Positions 1-15,200 of a stretch of 64,000 bases of DNA are shown in pieces. The DNA comes from Sphaerolaimus hirsutus (Eukaryota > Nematoda > Chromadorea > Monhysterida > Sphaerolaimidae). Every line of letters begins with the position of its first letter. Within the stretch, counting starts at the first letter, position 1. The DNA is taken from NCBI GenBank assembly GCA_964036195.1, contig OZ038452.1:11030704-11094703 (forward strand). Reading direction: 5' to 3'. The position numbers were made by a program, and so were the translations under genes. Below the pieces are notes generated by a model. The model made no database searches. It worked only from the letters and a program-made list of their open reading frames with translations, and was not told the DNA's origin.

Positions 1-207
1 TTTTTCCGTTTTCCGGCAAGTGCAAAAAATTTTCCGTTTCCGTTTTCCGGAAAGTGCAAATTTTTTCCGTTTCCGCAGGCAAATTTTTTCCGTTTTCCGT
101 TCCATTTTCAGGCAAGTGCAAATATTTTTCCGTTTCCGTTCTCCGGCAAGTGCAAAAAAATTTCCGTTTCCGTTTTCCGTAAAAAAATTTGTTGACTTGA
201 CACCCTA
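1..207. mobile_element. AAACGG-array hAT-like element, right part
   Basis: Arrays of TTCCGTTTTCCGG ending in TTGACTTGACACCCTA. Same family as 12762-13384; the left end is outside the window. Confidence 0.75.
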
Positions 208-232
208 GAGCCCACCCACTTACTTATAAAAC

Positions 233-3200
233 CTAGCGCAGTCGGCCCGCTGGTCTAGGAACACGGCCAGTCTCCTGGTGGACTCCGCGAACAGCGCCAG
301 CACGCCGTCCACCAGCGAAGAGCTGAGCGTCACCGAGCCGGTGTGCTGCAGCAACTGCACGCACCGCTCCAACACCGGCATGAGGAAGTCTGCGTCGGTG
401 GGAACTTGCATTTGATGGAAGACACGTACCGTATTTCCCGGTATATACCCCTGGGGGTTTTATTCTTCAGAGCGAAAATTTTGAGGGGGGTATTTCGTGG
501 GAGGTTTATTATTTCGTCATGTGGACTTATCAACGTACATCGCTACACCAACTACTATATTTCCTCGGCTTGAAAAGACCTGGGTGTACATATTTCGAGG
601 GGGGGGGGGTTTATTGAAGGGAGTATTTCGAAAAAAAGGTATGCAATACGATTGCGCATGCGCACCGAAAATGAAAGCAGCGTTCTGCACTCTAGTCGCT
701 TCGGCGGCTCCGGTGAAACACTCGATGCAGTCGAGCAGTTGGGTGACCAACTCATCAGAATGAGAGCCCGCCCACTGGTCGCAGAGCGCGGCGAAACGTT
801 TCCCTAGCTTCTCCAGGGTCTGCGTGTATATCAGGTCATGATAACCTCGAGTGGTAAGATAGGAAAGGCTAGGATTGGGAATTTCAAAATTTTCGGGTTC
901 GGGCATCGGGCTTAGGTTCAAAAAAATGTGCGGCTATCGGGTCGAGTTCCCAACCCTAGTAAAGTCGACTTCGTTCACTCAAAGTCGACCCCACAACTCA
1001 CATTGACATACAGCTGCATTCTCAGCTGGTCGTCGTTCGCGCACGTGCCCACCAAGAGCAGGGCGCGCGTGAGCAGCCGGCGGCCGAGCGACGACAATTT
1101 GCACGTCTCCACGGCGGCCACTTGGCCCAGCAGCTGCGGCGACCCGGCGATCTCCAACGATCTATAGAGAATATGTACATCTGTAGCAGTACAAAGGCGC
1201 CGCACACGCCTGATGTCAACTGAATTCGTGTCAACTACATTTTAGTTGAATTATGTGATTTCAATTTTCCTATCTGATAAAGCATAGTTAATTTTACATT
1301 ATGACACTTAATTTTCATTGTTTCTGTTAAGTGTGATGCGTTACATTTTTTGTGTTATTTAAATAGTTGACACGAATTTGCGATGTCAGCTAGCGTATGT
1401 GGGCAAATTAGCTAGGTATCTCGCAAAAACTTCGAATTTATGCATTCAGATCGCTGTAATTTTAACACTTTGCATGACAAATTGACAAATTTGTATGATA
1501 TTTTACATGACATTTTACTGACACTCGACTTTACAATTTACTGGCTCGGGACTGGCAGCAGACATTTTTCAAAAGCCTAGAATTGTACTTGATCTCAGAT
1601 TTTTTAGACGAATTGCATTGTAAACCGTAAGAATGAACTATTGGTCACATGGAGTCGACATGGAACGACATGAAGACACACGGGAAATCCGATAAAAATT
1701 CAACCCTAAACAGTCACCCGTCACGCGAAGCAAAGCACCTTTGTCCAAACTCCACGCATCCAATGAGCAACTCTGCGGCGTCCTCCTGCACGTGTCGCTC
1801 GCCGGACCAGAAGCGCAGCGCGCCGAGACACTTGCACAGGAGGAATTCGGTCAGCGTGCGCGACACAGCGCTGCTGTCCGGCCGCAGGCACGCGTATGGC
1901 TGCGCGGGGGGCGCACGTTTGCCTGTCACAGCGCCGTGTATCTGTTGACTCACAACCACATTTTTTTACCATATACCTATAACGCTTTTTAAACCGAATC
2001 GTGAAAAAACGCTTTTTTGCTCCCCTCAAACTGCATACCGTAGACAATCGATGTTTTGACAATTTTTTTTTAAACTTCAGCAATCCCCAGTCACATGCAT
2101 CCCCAATAGGGAAGTCATTTAGGTATTATCCACATAGATACACAGCGATCACTCAAGCGAATACCAGGATATACCGCAAATCCTCGAATAAGACCCCCCC
2201 TCGAATAACTCCCCCCTGTTAGCGAGGTGAGGAAAAAATAACCCCCCCCCCTCGAATAACTCCCCCCTCTTGAATAATTCCCCCTCTGGATAAAAACTAT
2301 ACAATACAAAAATACAAAAGAATATATGCCTACAGCAGCGACAGCAGATACATTATATGTATGCAGTGTATACACATCATTTTGTTGTTGTTAGACAGGT
2401 AAATACCTGAATTACATGTGTTTACAGACTGCATCGATACAATGAATTAATTCCAAGTTTCTGAGGAAAAAATAACTCCCCCCCTCGAATAACTCCCCCC
2501 TCTAAAACGTCCGAGGAAAAAATAACTCCCCTGGGGTCTTATTCGAGGATTTAGGGTATTTATATTTTTCGACACACAAAATTGGCATGAACCGGGTGTA
2601 ACGAAATCTCATGCATTTCAGAGCTACATGTATTAAATTCCAGGTAAAATGCATGATAAATTATTTCCAGTATAAAAAAAAACGATTTTAAACGCGGAAT
2701 TCCACACACACCCTTATTGATATGATGTTTCATGAGTATAAACACAATTAGAAATGTACTCACCAAGGTGCCTAGTATAGTATATTTAGGTATAAATAGG
2801 TATATACATAGTAGGCGATGGCGCGCGTCCTAGAAATGGCGTCAGCGTCATGACTTCATTCCGTCAGTGCAGGAACAAATTTCAGTTGGGCCCCCCCCCC
2901 ATGTTCGTCAATATCCGTATACAATCCGCCCCCCCCCCCGCTAAAAAATCCTGGGTAACTGAAAACCCTTAAAGGCGGAGCATCACTTAAAATGATAAGA
3001 AAAGCGATTTCCAGCCGTATTTCCACATTTCAGACGAATGCACGCACAGCAATGCACCCCCAAACCGTGCCATTGGTAACTCACGTGCTTAGCGAGCGCC
3101 GACCGCTGCCCATTGTGCGTGGGCGGCGGGTCGTCGTCCTCGGGGGGCGGCGTGAGCGCGAGCACCGAGCGCCGCAGACACCACAGCGTGCTGCTCGCCA

Positions 3201-6200
3201 GCTGGGGGCTGAGCGCCGCGCAGTCGGTCGACCGGGTGCACAGGTGCAGCTCGATCGTCGACCACAGGAGGGTGTAGCAGAACAGCCTGCGCGGGCCGGT
3301 TCGCGCGGGTACATGGAGAAGGGTGAGCGCCTCCGATGGCACATCGCAATGCAAGAGTAGTAAGGGCGTCCATTTGGGTTGCGTAAAAATCGATGTTTTA
3401 AGCTCAGATTTTTTAGAACAATTTTTCCTCAAATTGTACATACCCCATTTCCTCTAAATACCCCCCTCAAAATGGATACCATGAATTTCTACCCCCAGCC
3501 CGGGGGTGGGGGGAATTTGAGGAAATACGGTATTTTTATTGGAAATTTTTTTGGAGTGGGTATAGCTACAAAGTAGTTACAATGTGTCTTTATATTCATA
3601 ATTGACGTAAATAGTACAAATTTCCGCTAGTACGTGAACATGTAGAATATTTACTGCTAAACAGGACCGAAGGTAGGAGGAGAATCTCTGCTAGTTTAAG
3701 AGTTCAGTTTACAAAATTCACGTTGAATAAATCAGTTTGGAAGTGAACCGGATTGTATTTGCACGTTTCAGAAGTAAAGGGAAACTACCACGTACCTACC
3801 ACCACATTTCCCGGTGAAACTGAGACCTTGAGCGCAAAATTTCACCGTTTACCTAGTGCACCCATACTGAAATTTTCTCGTGCGATTTGAGAAAATCAGA
3901 TTCGATGCTGCAATTTAAAAAAATCGGTTGCTTTAAAAACGGTTCTGAACTGGACTTCGGTGGTGGGGTGGGGGAGGATACCGTTCCGTATCTGTACGTA
4001 ACGTATCCTCGCTGCCCCCCCCCCCCAAATCGGCCAGCTATCTATCTATCTGGAGTGATTTTTGAGAAATTTTGCCCCAACTTTCGCTCAAAATCACTAA
4101 CTTTCGAACGTTTTTATATTTTTTCACCTTCAAAATCGTGCTTTCTGGCTTTATAAAGGTTATATACTTATTTTTAACCATTTTAAAGCTACTTTTGGCT
4201 ACTTTTAACTGATTATTAGCAGTTTTTTCCCTTTCTGCCTTCTTAACCTTGAAAAAGCCTATATATTGTGCCCCCGCCAGCCCCCCCCCAGAAAAATTCT
4301 CAGCTATCTATCCCTTCGGACGAACGATTTGCTATCTATCCAGCCCCCGCGAGGGCCAAAATCTTGGAGACCCCTGCTTCAGTGAGTACAAAAAATCTGA
4401 AAAAGTACCTAAATAGACGGAGGCCCCATCTTTCACACCTATAACAAAGAGATTTCAAAGGAAAACGAAAAGGATTACCACAGAAAATATTTACCGTATA
4501 TCCTCGAATAAGTCCCCCGGGGAGTTATTTTTTCGTCAGAGTTTTTGAGGGGGGAGTTATTCAAGGGTGGGGAGTTATTCAAGGGAGGGAGTTACTTTTT
4601 CCTCATAATGTTCAGGAAAAACTTGCAGGTAGATAGGTGTGTATACACTGCGTAATACACACTGTGCTAGGGTTGGAAAAAAATCGATTTTTTTAATAAA
4701 AATCGCTGGGGTCAAAATTAGCCCCATTTCTGCCTAAAATCGCCTCTGGGGGTAATAAAAGCCATATAAATTGGTAGGGAGTGCACACTTATACTTTCTG
4801 TGCTAATATAAGTACTGTAGAGCTTCGGAAAAGCTTCAAAGTCAGTTATTTTTAAGTGTAAATGAAATCAAATTGATCTATTTGTGACGTGAATCACATT
4901 TCATCGACCATTTGCAATTTTGTTTGCAGAAATAGCATGTTCTTGCTCAGAACAAAATATAAATGATATTGGAAGTGAACATGCATGCATTTTGCATAAA
5001 TGTTTGATGTGACAACACAAAGCATAACTATGAATACTTCCTAAAATAATTCACAGCCTACCTTACACGCTTAAAAGCACACATAAATGGGTACTACACC
5101 CCCCAAATTGGTTGTCAAAGCCATGAAAAAAGAAACTTGTGGATTGTTTGCATGTAAGTGCGCGCTTGCGCGCAAAATTTTTGCATTTTACCTAGTGCTT
5201 GAGTACCAAATTTTTTTGCCAGCGACTTTTTTTAAAAAAAATCGGTACGGGTGCTGCGATTTAAAAAAAAAAAATCGGAATTTAAAAAAAAAATCGCTTA
5301 AAAAAAATCGCTTGCCAACCCTACACTGTGCATCTGCTTTCGCTGCCGTATGCTAACATCCTTTGTATTTTTTGTCTCACACACTGCACTGCATTTGCAT
5401 TTCGTTTTTTTCACTTGTTCCAGTATCCTCTCCACTCATCACAGAGGGGGGAGTTATTCAAGGGTGGGGAGTTATTCAAGGGGGGGAGTTATTTTTTCGT
5501 CAGTGATTTTGAGGGTGGAGTTATTCAAGGGTGGGGAGTTATTCAAGGGGGGGGAGTTATTTTTTCGTCAGTGATTTTGAGGGTGGAGTTATTCAAGGGT
5601 GGGGAGTTATTCAAGGGGGGGTCTTATTCGAGGATATACGGTATATACGTTCCCCAGGAAGAGGAAATTCAGATTATAATGATGCTCGCTCCCCAAGAAC
5701 CAGATGAAGCCGATCATGTACCTATCGCCTGAAACGTCTCGTTCACGGGTTCTTTGGTGTCCCAATAGTGGCAAATGGGGGTGAAAAATAGTGCCTCCGT
5801 GTAGGTATTTCCTTACTCCATAGCTAAATAAGAGCAAGCCCATGCGGACACACCTGACAACGGGGTCGACCATCTGCTCTGGCGGCAGCGCGTCGGGCGA
5901 GCTGATGCAGGCGACGACTAGAGCCTCGGTGGCGGCCGCGTCGCTGCCGACCAGCCGTGACACCTCCTGCATGCCGTCGGCCAGCTCCGCGCTGCCGCAC
6001 ATGTCGCTGCGCGCGACCAAGTGACCTGGATAATGATTGAAAAAAAAACATAAATGGATAAATAGACCAGTGGCATGGTGGTGACGGCTGGGGTCTATTA
6101 CACATGTGAACCCGCTGCACATGTAGTCCTACCGACTACACATGTATACTCGCTATTGGCCCCACACACGCTAGTTGACATCGACACCAAATGTCAACTG

Positions 6201-9200
6201 GTTCCGTTCCCAATTCAAAGCATACGTTTGAACGTCGATCGTCGGCTCGTCAGCAAGCTTTGCATCGGGATCGGCACCAGTTGACATTTGGTGTCGATGT
6301 CAACTAGCGTGTGGGGGCCCATTAAGCTCCCGCGAGGGACAAAATACCCCGGCGCGAATTAACCTATGAAAAGTAGAAGCCAATGCAAGTCATCCTGCCA
6401 AGTGGCCACCGCGTCAGCATCCAGCGACGACGCGCCGAGAAAGCCGCTCAGCTGTTGCATGCTGTCTTTCAGTAGCCTGCGCAAGAACGTTGACATCATC
6501 CAATAGCGAGTCGAAATGTTTTCGCAAAACGCACCCAGTAAGCAGTGCGACAGATCCGGCGGCCGTGTGCCTGCCTAGCTGCGCGCCAAGGGACAACAAT
6601 TCCGAATATTTGCGCCTGTCATCGTCGCACAGCTGCTCGTCGAGCGCCTCGTCTCGTACTGATGCGGACATCTGAAGGAAAAATCGCTCACGTTGCCAAA
6701 TTTGAGATATCAATGTTGACGGGTCGGGGGGGGGGGGTTTATCGTTTATACGTGACTAATTTGTAATCTCGACATACCGATAGAATTCTACGCGCATTAT
6801 TCTTACAGGAGAGCCTCGCACTTCTAGACTCATCTAATCCCAAAATAAACTTCTTCTCTGAATGTTCCACACCTTTTCTCTGGTGCCTCTGGGCGGCGAC
6901 AGCCAACTGCGAACGATCGTCTCGTAAATTCTCGCGGTGTGCCGCAGCAAATAATTTTCTGGACACATTCGGCCGTCGACTTTGATCAGCACGGCCCACA
7001 CTGTTAAAACTTTGACCAATGAATCGTGGAGTGTAGTGTCATCGGTAGATGTCTGAAAACAAATAACAGATAGATACCGTATTTCCTCGAATTACCCCTC
7101 CTCCTTGAATTAACCCCCCCCCCCCCCCCCGAAATACCCCCGTGTTTTCGAGCTGAGGAAAAAACAATCCCCCCTTGAAATACCCCCCCCCCCTCTGGAA
7201 TAAGGTACATCATGTATGCAAGGAAGATGATGTATTAATTGCGACCATTTTGCATCGCAGTTATAAACACCTTCCCGATCAAGTCCGGCCCCCCATTTTT
7301 TATTTTACTTCTGACGTCCTATCTCCAGTTCTAGGACGCGCCAGAAGCTGAAACTTGGGGTAGATATTGGCGCTACCCCCCTCTACTTCGCATGAACTGG
7401 AGGGGTCGCCGCGACCCCTCCAATTCAAGCGAAGTAGGGGGGGTTGCGCAAATATCTACCCCAAGATTCAGCTTCTGGCGTCCTAGAATTGGAGATAGAA
7501 CGTCAGAAGTAAAATAAAAAATGGGGGGCCGGACTTGATCGGGAAGGTGCTTACGTATACGCTAGTTTGTGTAGCGATGTACGTTTACGTCCCTGTTGTG
7601 CCCCTATATACCCTATTTGGTCACGTTTATTACCGGTTTGGGGTATGTAAAAGCGCCTTCTTTAGTATGACTTTCCCGAAAATTTCTGACGAAATAATAA
7701 CCCCCCCTCGAAAAACCCCGCCTCAAAATTTTCACTCTGAAAAAATAAACCCCCTGGGGTATAAATATGTATGTACCGTATTTCCTCAAATTACCCCCTG
7801 GGTTTATATTTTCCCTGGGGGGTAATTCGAGAGGGATGGTATTTCGAGGGGGTGGTATTTCGAGGGGGTGGTATTTCGAGGGGGTGGTATTTCGAGGGGG
7901 TGGTATTTCGAGGGGGTGGTATTTCGAGGGGGTATTTCGAGGGGGTATTTCGTGGAAATACGGCATCTGGGAACACATTTAATAAGATAACATATTTAGG
8001 ACATTAGTGCACATTAAAAATTAGCTCTGCAAAATTCTAACTTTGCAAAAAAGCAGCACATCAGCAAAATATTTACTATGGCTTAAATTACGGAATTACG
8101 GATCACAGTTGAAGAATTCGTGAAGCGTTACGAACTCTCGAGTACTGGTGCACAGCTGACTCGCACTGAAAGAACGAAGGCACACCTAAGCGAAAAAATA
8201 CAAACTTAAAAATGTAACGAACGAACCATGGCCTCATTGCTGGCCTGCACGCACAGAGATTCGGCGAGTTGCGCCAAAAAGTGCACCAATGAATCGATGT
8301 CATTCTGCGGCAGCCGGAACAGGACAGACACCGGTTGGAATGTTGCCAACTTGTAAAGCATAGTTGACAACCCGAGCGCTTCGTGGCCCAGCGGCCCACT
8401 GTTAACGTGACGCTCAAAAATGTTTCCACGTGCAAAACATACATACAGCGATGACCTTTTTAACCAATTGACACAAAAAAGCAAGTGGTACATTGTAAAA
8501 ACTCCAAAAATTGCTAATTACTTGTTAAATCACTTCTAAAGGTTTACACTTCAGTTCAATTTGAGCTTGAAGTTTTTTAATTTTTCGGTAAACGGTTGCG
8601 GTACGACACGGTAAACTTCAAAAATACCAGAACACGGTATGACACAGTAAATTTTTACAACCGCGGTAAACCGTACGGAAATTGTTTTCGAATTTGCGGT
8701 AAGGTAAACAGCAAATTCACTACTGTATCTTTACAGCTTTCAGTAAATACAGCTTCAACGGAGCAACAACACTAACCCTGCGAACGTTTCAAGCAAGGAG
8801 CGTACAAAAGTCTGCACGTAAAGCTGTCTGCGAGAGAGCGGTTGGTCGCCGTGCCGCTTTCCGGGCGGATTCTCGGGGTCGTAACGCGTGTTGCTCATCG
8901 GCAGTGTCTGGATCAAACGCTTGCTCGGTTGAAAAATGGCACAATGTTAAAATAACACATCCACCCAAAAGTAGGGTTCAAACGGAATTGACTTTTCGGA
9001 ATCGGGATAGTTTCGTTTGAGGTTTCGGGATCGGGACCGCGATTGAGGCCTCGGGATCGGGACCGCAAAATGCCGAAATATTTCGGGATTCGGGATCGGG
9101 ATTCGGGATCGGGATCCCGTTTGAACCCTACCCAAAAGCCCATCTAACAGGAGCGAGTTGAGCGATCGACTGGGCGGGCGTCTCGTGGAATATCTCGCCC

Positions 9201-12200
9201 ATGAGGCTGGCCAAGTGCGCCAGACACTGCAGCGAGTCGTGGCACAGCCCCCGGTCGCCCGACGCGTGCCGCACGTTCCGGTGCACCTGAACCCGATTTT
9301 GGATCGATTTTATGCATGGTTTTTCTACCATACTGGGTTTTGAGTCAATTTCTCGACTGTCACTTAGGAGTCGACTAATGACTGATGCATAGGTATCGCC
9401 GGACGGTTTTTTTCAAAGGTTTTAAAAAACCGACTTTAAAAACGCAATCATCGAAACCATAAAATAAAAATATCAGCTAATTTTTTTAGTACCTATGAAC
9501 TTATTTGGCAAATTTTTTGTGCGCAAGCTGCAAGCTTGCAAATTTCACATACCATGGTTGTTCTTAAAATAAAGGTGTTGATATTGTTATGTAGTGTAAA
9601 AGCATCCATTTGTTCATGCTGTTGTGTGAGCTGTGATGGCGAATAACCCCTGGACAACAAACACCGCATGGCAACTGCGCTCAGAGCCAACTGCGTGCTC
9701 TCAGTGGGCCGCAATCACCCCCGGACAACCGCGACACGCGCGCACCGCATGCCGCTGCCGGTAGGCTGCACGCCTAGACGGCGCTAATGGCGCAGCGCAT
9801 GGCTACATAACGCGAGTGCAGGGATTAGCATTCCAAAAATAGTTTATCAGAAGTATGATAATATATAATCTCAGAAAATCTATTTAAAAAACACACAAAA
9901 TACGTCAATATTAAAAAAAACCTACCATAGAAAATAGAAATCAATATGAATCAGATTTTTTATATATTTTCTTTACATAAAAATATTTTTTATTATATTT
10001 TCTCAAATAAATTCTCTCCGTTAAAACCTGGAGTAAAAAAAATAAAAGATTTATATATTTTTTAAACTATATATCTCCCGAGATTTTCGGAACGCTAGTA
10101 GCGATAAAGCGCGGCACCTATGCGTTCACACAAGCGGCTTAACGGCTGAAGTGGCGCCAGTCAGGCGCGAGCGGGAAAACGGCTCATGCATTGGCGTGCG
10201 CAGTGTGGCGGTGGCGGTTGTCCGGGGGTGATTGCGGCCCACCGCGCGCACGCAGTTGTCCACAGAGCGCAGTTGCCACGCGGTGTTTGTTGCCCACAGC
10301 TGTTGGGTCGCTATGTTAGTGTAGTATGTATACTATTTCCAGCCAATGCGCTACCACATACTTCTACAGTGTGAAACATCACTCTCAATGTATAAGCTTC
10401 CTCTTATACCATATTCAAGCACTATTCATGCCCAACTCCACAAGTCACAAACGTTCGACAAAAGGCTTAATGGGTTAAAAAACGTTGTTTTTTTAAAAAT
10501 AAAACGGTTTTTTTAAAGCTCCCAGATATGGTTATGGGACAACATATACAGGTATATATAGGATTGGAAAAAATTAGATTTTTTTTAATGACCCCGACTT
10601 AAAAAAATCGCTTTTTTGTAAAAATCGCTGGGGTCAAAATTAGTGATATATCTCACGTTAATCGCCTCTGAGGGTAATAAAAGACATGTAAATTGAGGCG
10701 CAAGACCAGTGCACAAGTTGCCCCGGTGCACAAGTTGCCCCGGTGCACAAGTACTAATACCGTGCTAAATTTTATTCACGCAGGAAATACAACAATTTTT
10801 TACATTTAAACTTCAAAATTACTTACTTTTAAGCTTTTCCACAGCTCTACAGTACTTATATTACCTCAGAAAGGATAACTGTGCACTGGCTATCAATTTA
10901 CGGGGGTGTGTCGGTGCACAAGTTGCCCCGGTGCACAAGTTCTTATACCCCGTGCACAAGTCTAATCAGCGCACAAGTATGGCCCCCGTACTTGTGTACC
11001 GGGCCGGGCAGATTCTTGTGCACCGGGCGCATGGGCACTTGTGCACCGGGCAGTTGTCAGCACCCCATCCAGTGCACAAGGATGGGGGCCACTTTTCCAT
11101 CACTACTAATGATGGCAAAAAAAAAGATTCGAAAATTCGAAAACGTTTTCGATTTTTTAGTTACGCGGTGAAAAAATACATAAAAATCGGGGGGGGGGGG
11201 TCAAAAGATTCAAAATTCAAAAACGTTTTCGAATTTTTTGGTATTTTTCGCTGAAAATGAGTAAAAAACGCAGAAACTTGATAAAAATATCATATCCACA
11301 TTAGGGTTCAAACGATATATCGTATCGAATATCGGATATCGACCATTTTTTAATATCTAATATCGAATATCGATATCGAAAATTTTGCAAAAATATCGAA
11401 TATCAAATATCGATATCGAAAATTTTAAAAAAATATCGAATATCGACCATTTTTTCGATCGATCGAACCTGTATTGTGTCCCCAAATTTACTTTTCATTT
11501 TCATTTTGAGATGTTTATGGTTGATCTGATGTGCTTATAGTATTGTATTTGATGAGTAAAAGTACAGTATTTATAATGTCATTGTTGTTGGAGTGCTAAA
11601 TTTGAAGCCAGAAAACGCTGATATACTTTTTTTTGCAACATGCCCTTAAGCAATTAGGTTAGGATGAACTGTAATATCTACCAATTGTTATTTGTCTGAT
11701 ACACTTTGATTCATCATGTTTTTCTTCTATTTTCTACCATTGAGTGATGTAAAGCTTGTTAAACTCACTTGCACCATTCAAATTTCAGTAAAGAGATGAT
11801 TAAACATGTGTGCAACCACATGAAAATACAATATGCCACTTGAAATATGCCTTGCTATACCAAAAGCATATCGCAATATCGAATATAGAAAATATCGAAA
11901 TATCGAATATCGACCATTTTTCAATATTGAATATCGAATATCGATATCGAGGTTCCATATCGTATCGATATCGAATATCGAGTTTCAGAAAAAAATATCG
12001 AATATCGAATATCGATATCGAAAATTTTGAAAAAATATCGAAAAGTCATATCGTTTGAACCCTAATCCACATTGATTTTTTGTAGCAGCTTAAGCAAAAT
12101 ACGCATGCGGTAACAGCGGTAAGGCTGTAAAACATGTTATGCATTCAAAAGTCAAAACTTTTTTCGGAAAAAATTTGAAATTAGAAAAATCATTTCAGAG

Positions 12201-15200
12201 AAAAACACTTAAAATAAAAATATTTTTTTCCGGAGGGTTTGCCATTGTTAATCACTACTTATAACTATATTTGGGAAGTATGCAACTGCCAGGTGCCCAA
12301 GTGGTGCCCAAGTAATGCACAAGTGTGCTCAAGTAAATATCCACCCGGTGCACAAGTATCCACCCAGCCCGATGCACAATTACGGGCACTATACTTGTGC
12401 ACCGGGTAGACTTGTGCACGGGGTATAAAAACTTGTGCACGGGGTATAAAAACTTGTGCACCGGGGCAACTTGTGCACCGGGTTAACTTGTGCACCGGGG
12501 CAACTTGTGCACCGGGTTTACTTGTGCACCGACACACCCCGTAAATTGATAGCCAGTGCACAGTTATCCTTTCTGAGGTAATATAAGTACTGTAGAGCTG
12601 TGGAAAAGCTTAAAAGTAAGTTATTTTGAAGTTTAAAAGTAATAAAATTGTTGTATTTCCTGCGTGAAAAAAAAGTTCATCGACCATTTGCAATTTTGTT
12701 TTCAAAAAATGCATGTTTTTGCTGTGAACACAATAAAAATGATTTTTTAAGTGGCCATGGATAGGGTGTCAACAAAATTTTTTTACGGAAAACGGAAACG
12801 GAAAAATTTTTTCAGCGGCCGGAAAACGGAACGGAAAACGGAAAAAAAATTGCACTTGGCGGAAAACTGAAACGGAAAAAAATTTTCAGCAGCCGGAAAA
12901 CGGAAAAAGAGGCCGGAAAAAACGGAAACGGAAAACTCAAATTTGCACGGAAATGGATAAACTTGCTGAAATTTGCTGGAAAACGGGTAAAATTTGCTGA
13001 AATTTTGCTGGAAGTGGAAAAAATTTGCAGTAATTTTACTGGAAACAGAAAATTTTTCACATCATTGACAATCTGCATGAATTTTTACCAGTTTGGCTAA
13101 TCAGAAAACAGAAAGTTAAGCCAGAAAAAGGGAAAATCGAGGCGGAAAATGGAAAAAAAGGTGGAAAAAAATGGAAATTGAGGCAGAAAACGGAAAAAAA
13201 GCGGAAAAACTGAAAATTTAGCCGGAAAACGGAAAATGAGCCGGAAAAACGGAAACGGAAAAAAAAGTTGCCGGAAAACGGAACGGAAAACGGAAAAAAA
13301 TTTCAGCAGCCGGTAAACGGAACGGAAAACGGAAAAAATTTGCCTGCGGAAAACGGAAACGGAAAACGGAAATTTGACACCCTAGCCATGGATGCATTTC
13401 CATTCATGTTTGATATGCAAACAAATAGCAAAACAATGTTTACTTCCCCCAATGATGCACGCGGAGGGGGGTGAGCGGGGGGGGGCTGCTTGTTTACGGG
13501 GGCCGGCGAACGGGGGGGGGGGTGGCTCAGCCCCCCCTAAAATTGTTCCCTATATAGGGACGGAAAGGCGTTTTGGCGCTCGCGCCATACAACAGCGCCA
13601 CGCCATGGCGCTATTGGCGTTGGCGCCAGCGCCATGAACCGCTTAATATGTATGTAAATATGCATACATATACAGCGAAATTCTCAAAAATGTTTTCATT
13701 TCAAAGGATTTGAGTTTAAAGGGGCCGATCCACTGAAAATACAATGCATTGGGAAGAAATTGCGCGCTTGCGCTGCAGCCCCCCCCCCCCCCCCCCCCCG
13801 CGCCCCCCTGGATACGTCCTTGTGTGATGTAAAATATAGCCATAGAATAGCTGTGGAGCCATGGGATAGCACTATAAATAGGTGGTTATTTCTGTCACAA
13901 ATACTCACTTTTTGTCGACTTCTTAAGCATATCGCCTTTTGTCAAATGACTTCAAGTCAAGTTTTGCATGGAATAGTGCTTAAAAAAGTTATAAGAAAAG
14001 GCTAATACATTGACAGTGATGGCTGGATATTTTATACTACACTAACATATCATGGCTTATTATTACGCAATAACATGAACAAATGAAAGTTTTCTCACTA
14101 AAAATGCCTCAAAACCAATGAAAACAACCACCAATCGTAATGTGTATGTGAAATTGCGCGCAAAAAGCTTGCAAAATACCTAGTGCATAAGTACAAAAAA
14201 TTTTGGCTGCTGTTTACAAAAAACGGTTTCGATGCCTCTGTTTAAAAAAACAACAACGTTTTTTTAAGAGGTAAAAAAACACGTGCCATCTAGGGTTCAA
14301 ACGGGACCGCGGTCCCGGTGTCCCGGTACATGGTTCGGCAAAAAGTCGGGACTGGGGCGGTCCCGGTCCCGGTCCCGACCCCCCAGTCCCGGTCCCGGTC
14401 CCGACATTAGAAAATTTCTGGTCCCGGTCCCGGTCCGAAAAACTGGTCCCGTTTGAACCCTAGTGCCATCCCAAATGAGTAGACATAAAATGGATATTTT
14501 TGACAGAAATCACAACTTAAACTGCTATCCCTTGGCTCCACAGTAATTCTATGGCTATATATTACATCAAAAAGTACCGCCAATTGCCTGACATACATGT
14601 AATTGTTGACTCATAATCATATTTGTGAACTTTTGGAGAGAAAAAACAACGTTTTTAGACCGGATCGTGAAAAAAACGTTTTACCCCATTCCTAATACTA
14701 CCATGGAAAATCGAAGCATGGAACATGGAACACAATTTTAAAAATCGCTGAAAAACTCCAGCCATCCAGTCACATGAATCCCCAATACGAAAGATAGTTA
14801 CTTGGATAGATAGATATGGAGATAGTTGGATGCGTATCACTTCAGTGAATACTAGGATATATTTATATTTTTCGACACACAAAAAAGGCATGAATCGGGT
14901 GTAACGAAATCACACGGATTTCATAGTCAGATATATTAAATTCCAGGCAATGCATGATAAACTATTTCCAATTTAAAAAACGTTTTTTTATACGCATAAT
15001 GCCAAACCGCCTTAATCATACGATGTTTCACGAGTGTAAACACCATTAGATCTACACGCACCACGGTTTCTATTTTCATATATTTTAGTAAATAGAAAAA
15101 CGGTCTTATTTAAAAAAGGGTTTTCCACAAACGTACCTCAAAGAAAAAGGCGACAACCTTTTCATCGAGCAGAACATCGGCCCAGTGCGCGGGCGGTCTC

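Larger units (their letters stand above)
10559..14696. mobile_element. Compound AAAAATCG-type element carrying nested insertions
   Basis: Starts TAGGATTGGAAAAAATTAG, and its flanking body (for example GTAATATAAGTACTGTAGAG) matches the interior of 4678-5323. It is interrupted by 10703-12560, 12762-13384, 13455-13825 and 14291-14462. The right end near 14696 (CCCCATTCCTA) is provisional because no TSD was found. Confidence 0.4.

Noticed and set aside
7830-7950. Possible CRISPR-like array
   Set aside because: Units are directly adjacent without spacers and the genome is eukaryotic.
7613-8007. Long frames over 7613-8007 with Gly/Arg/Phe or Pro/Asn/Thr repeats
   Set aside because: They are translations of the 16-bp tandem array in different frames, not a protein.
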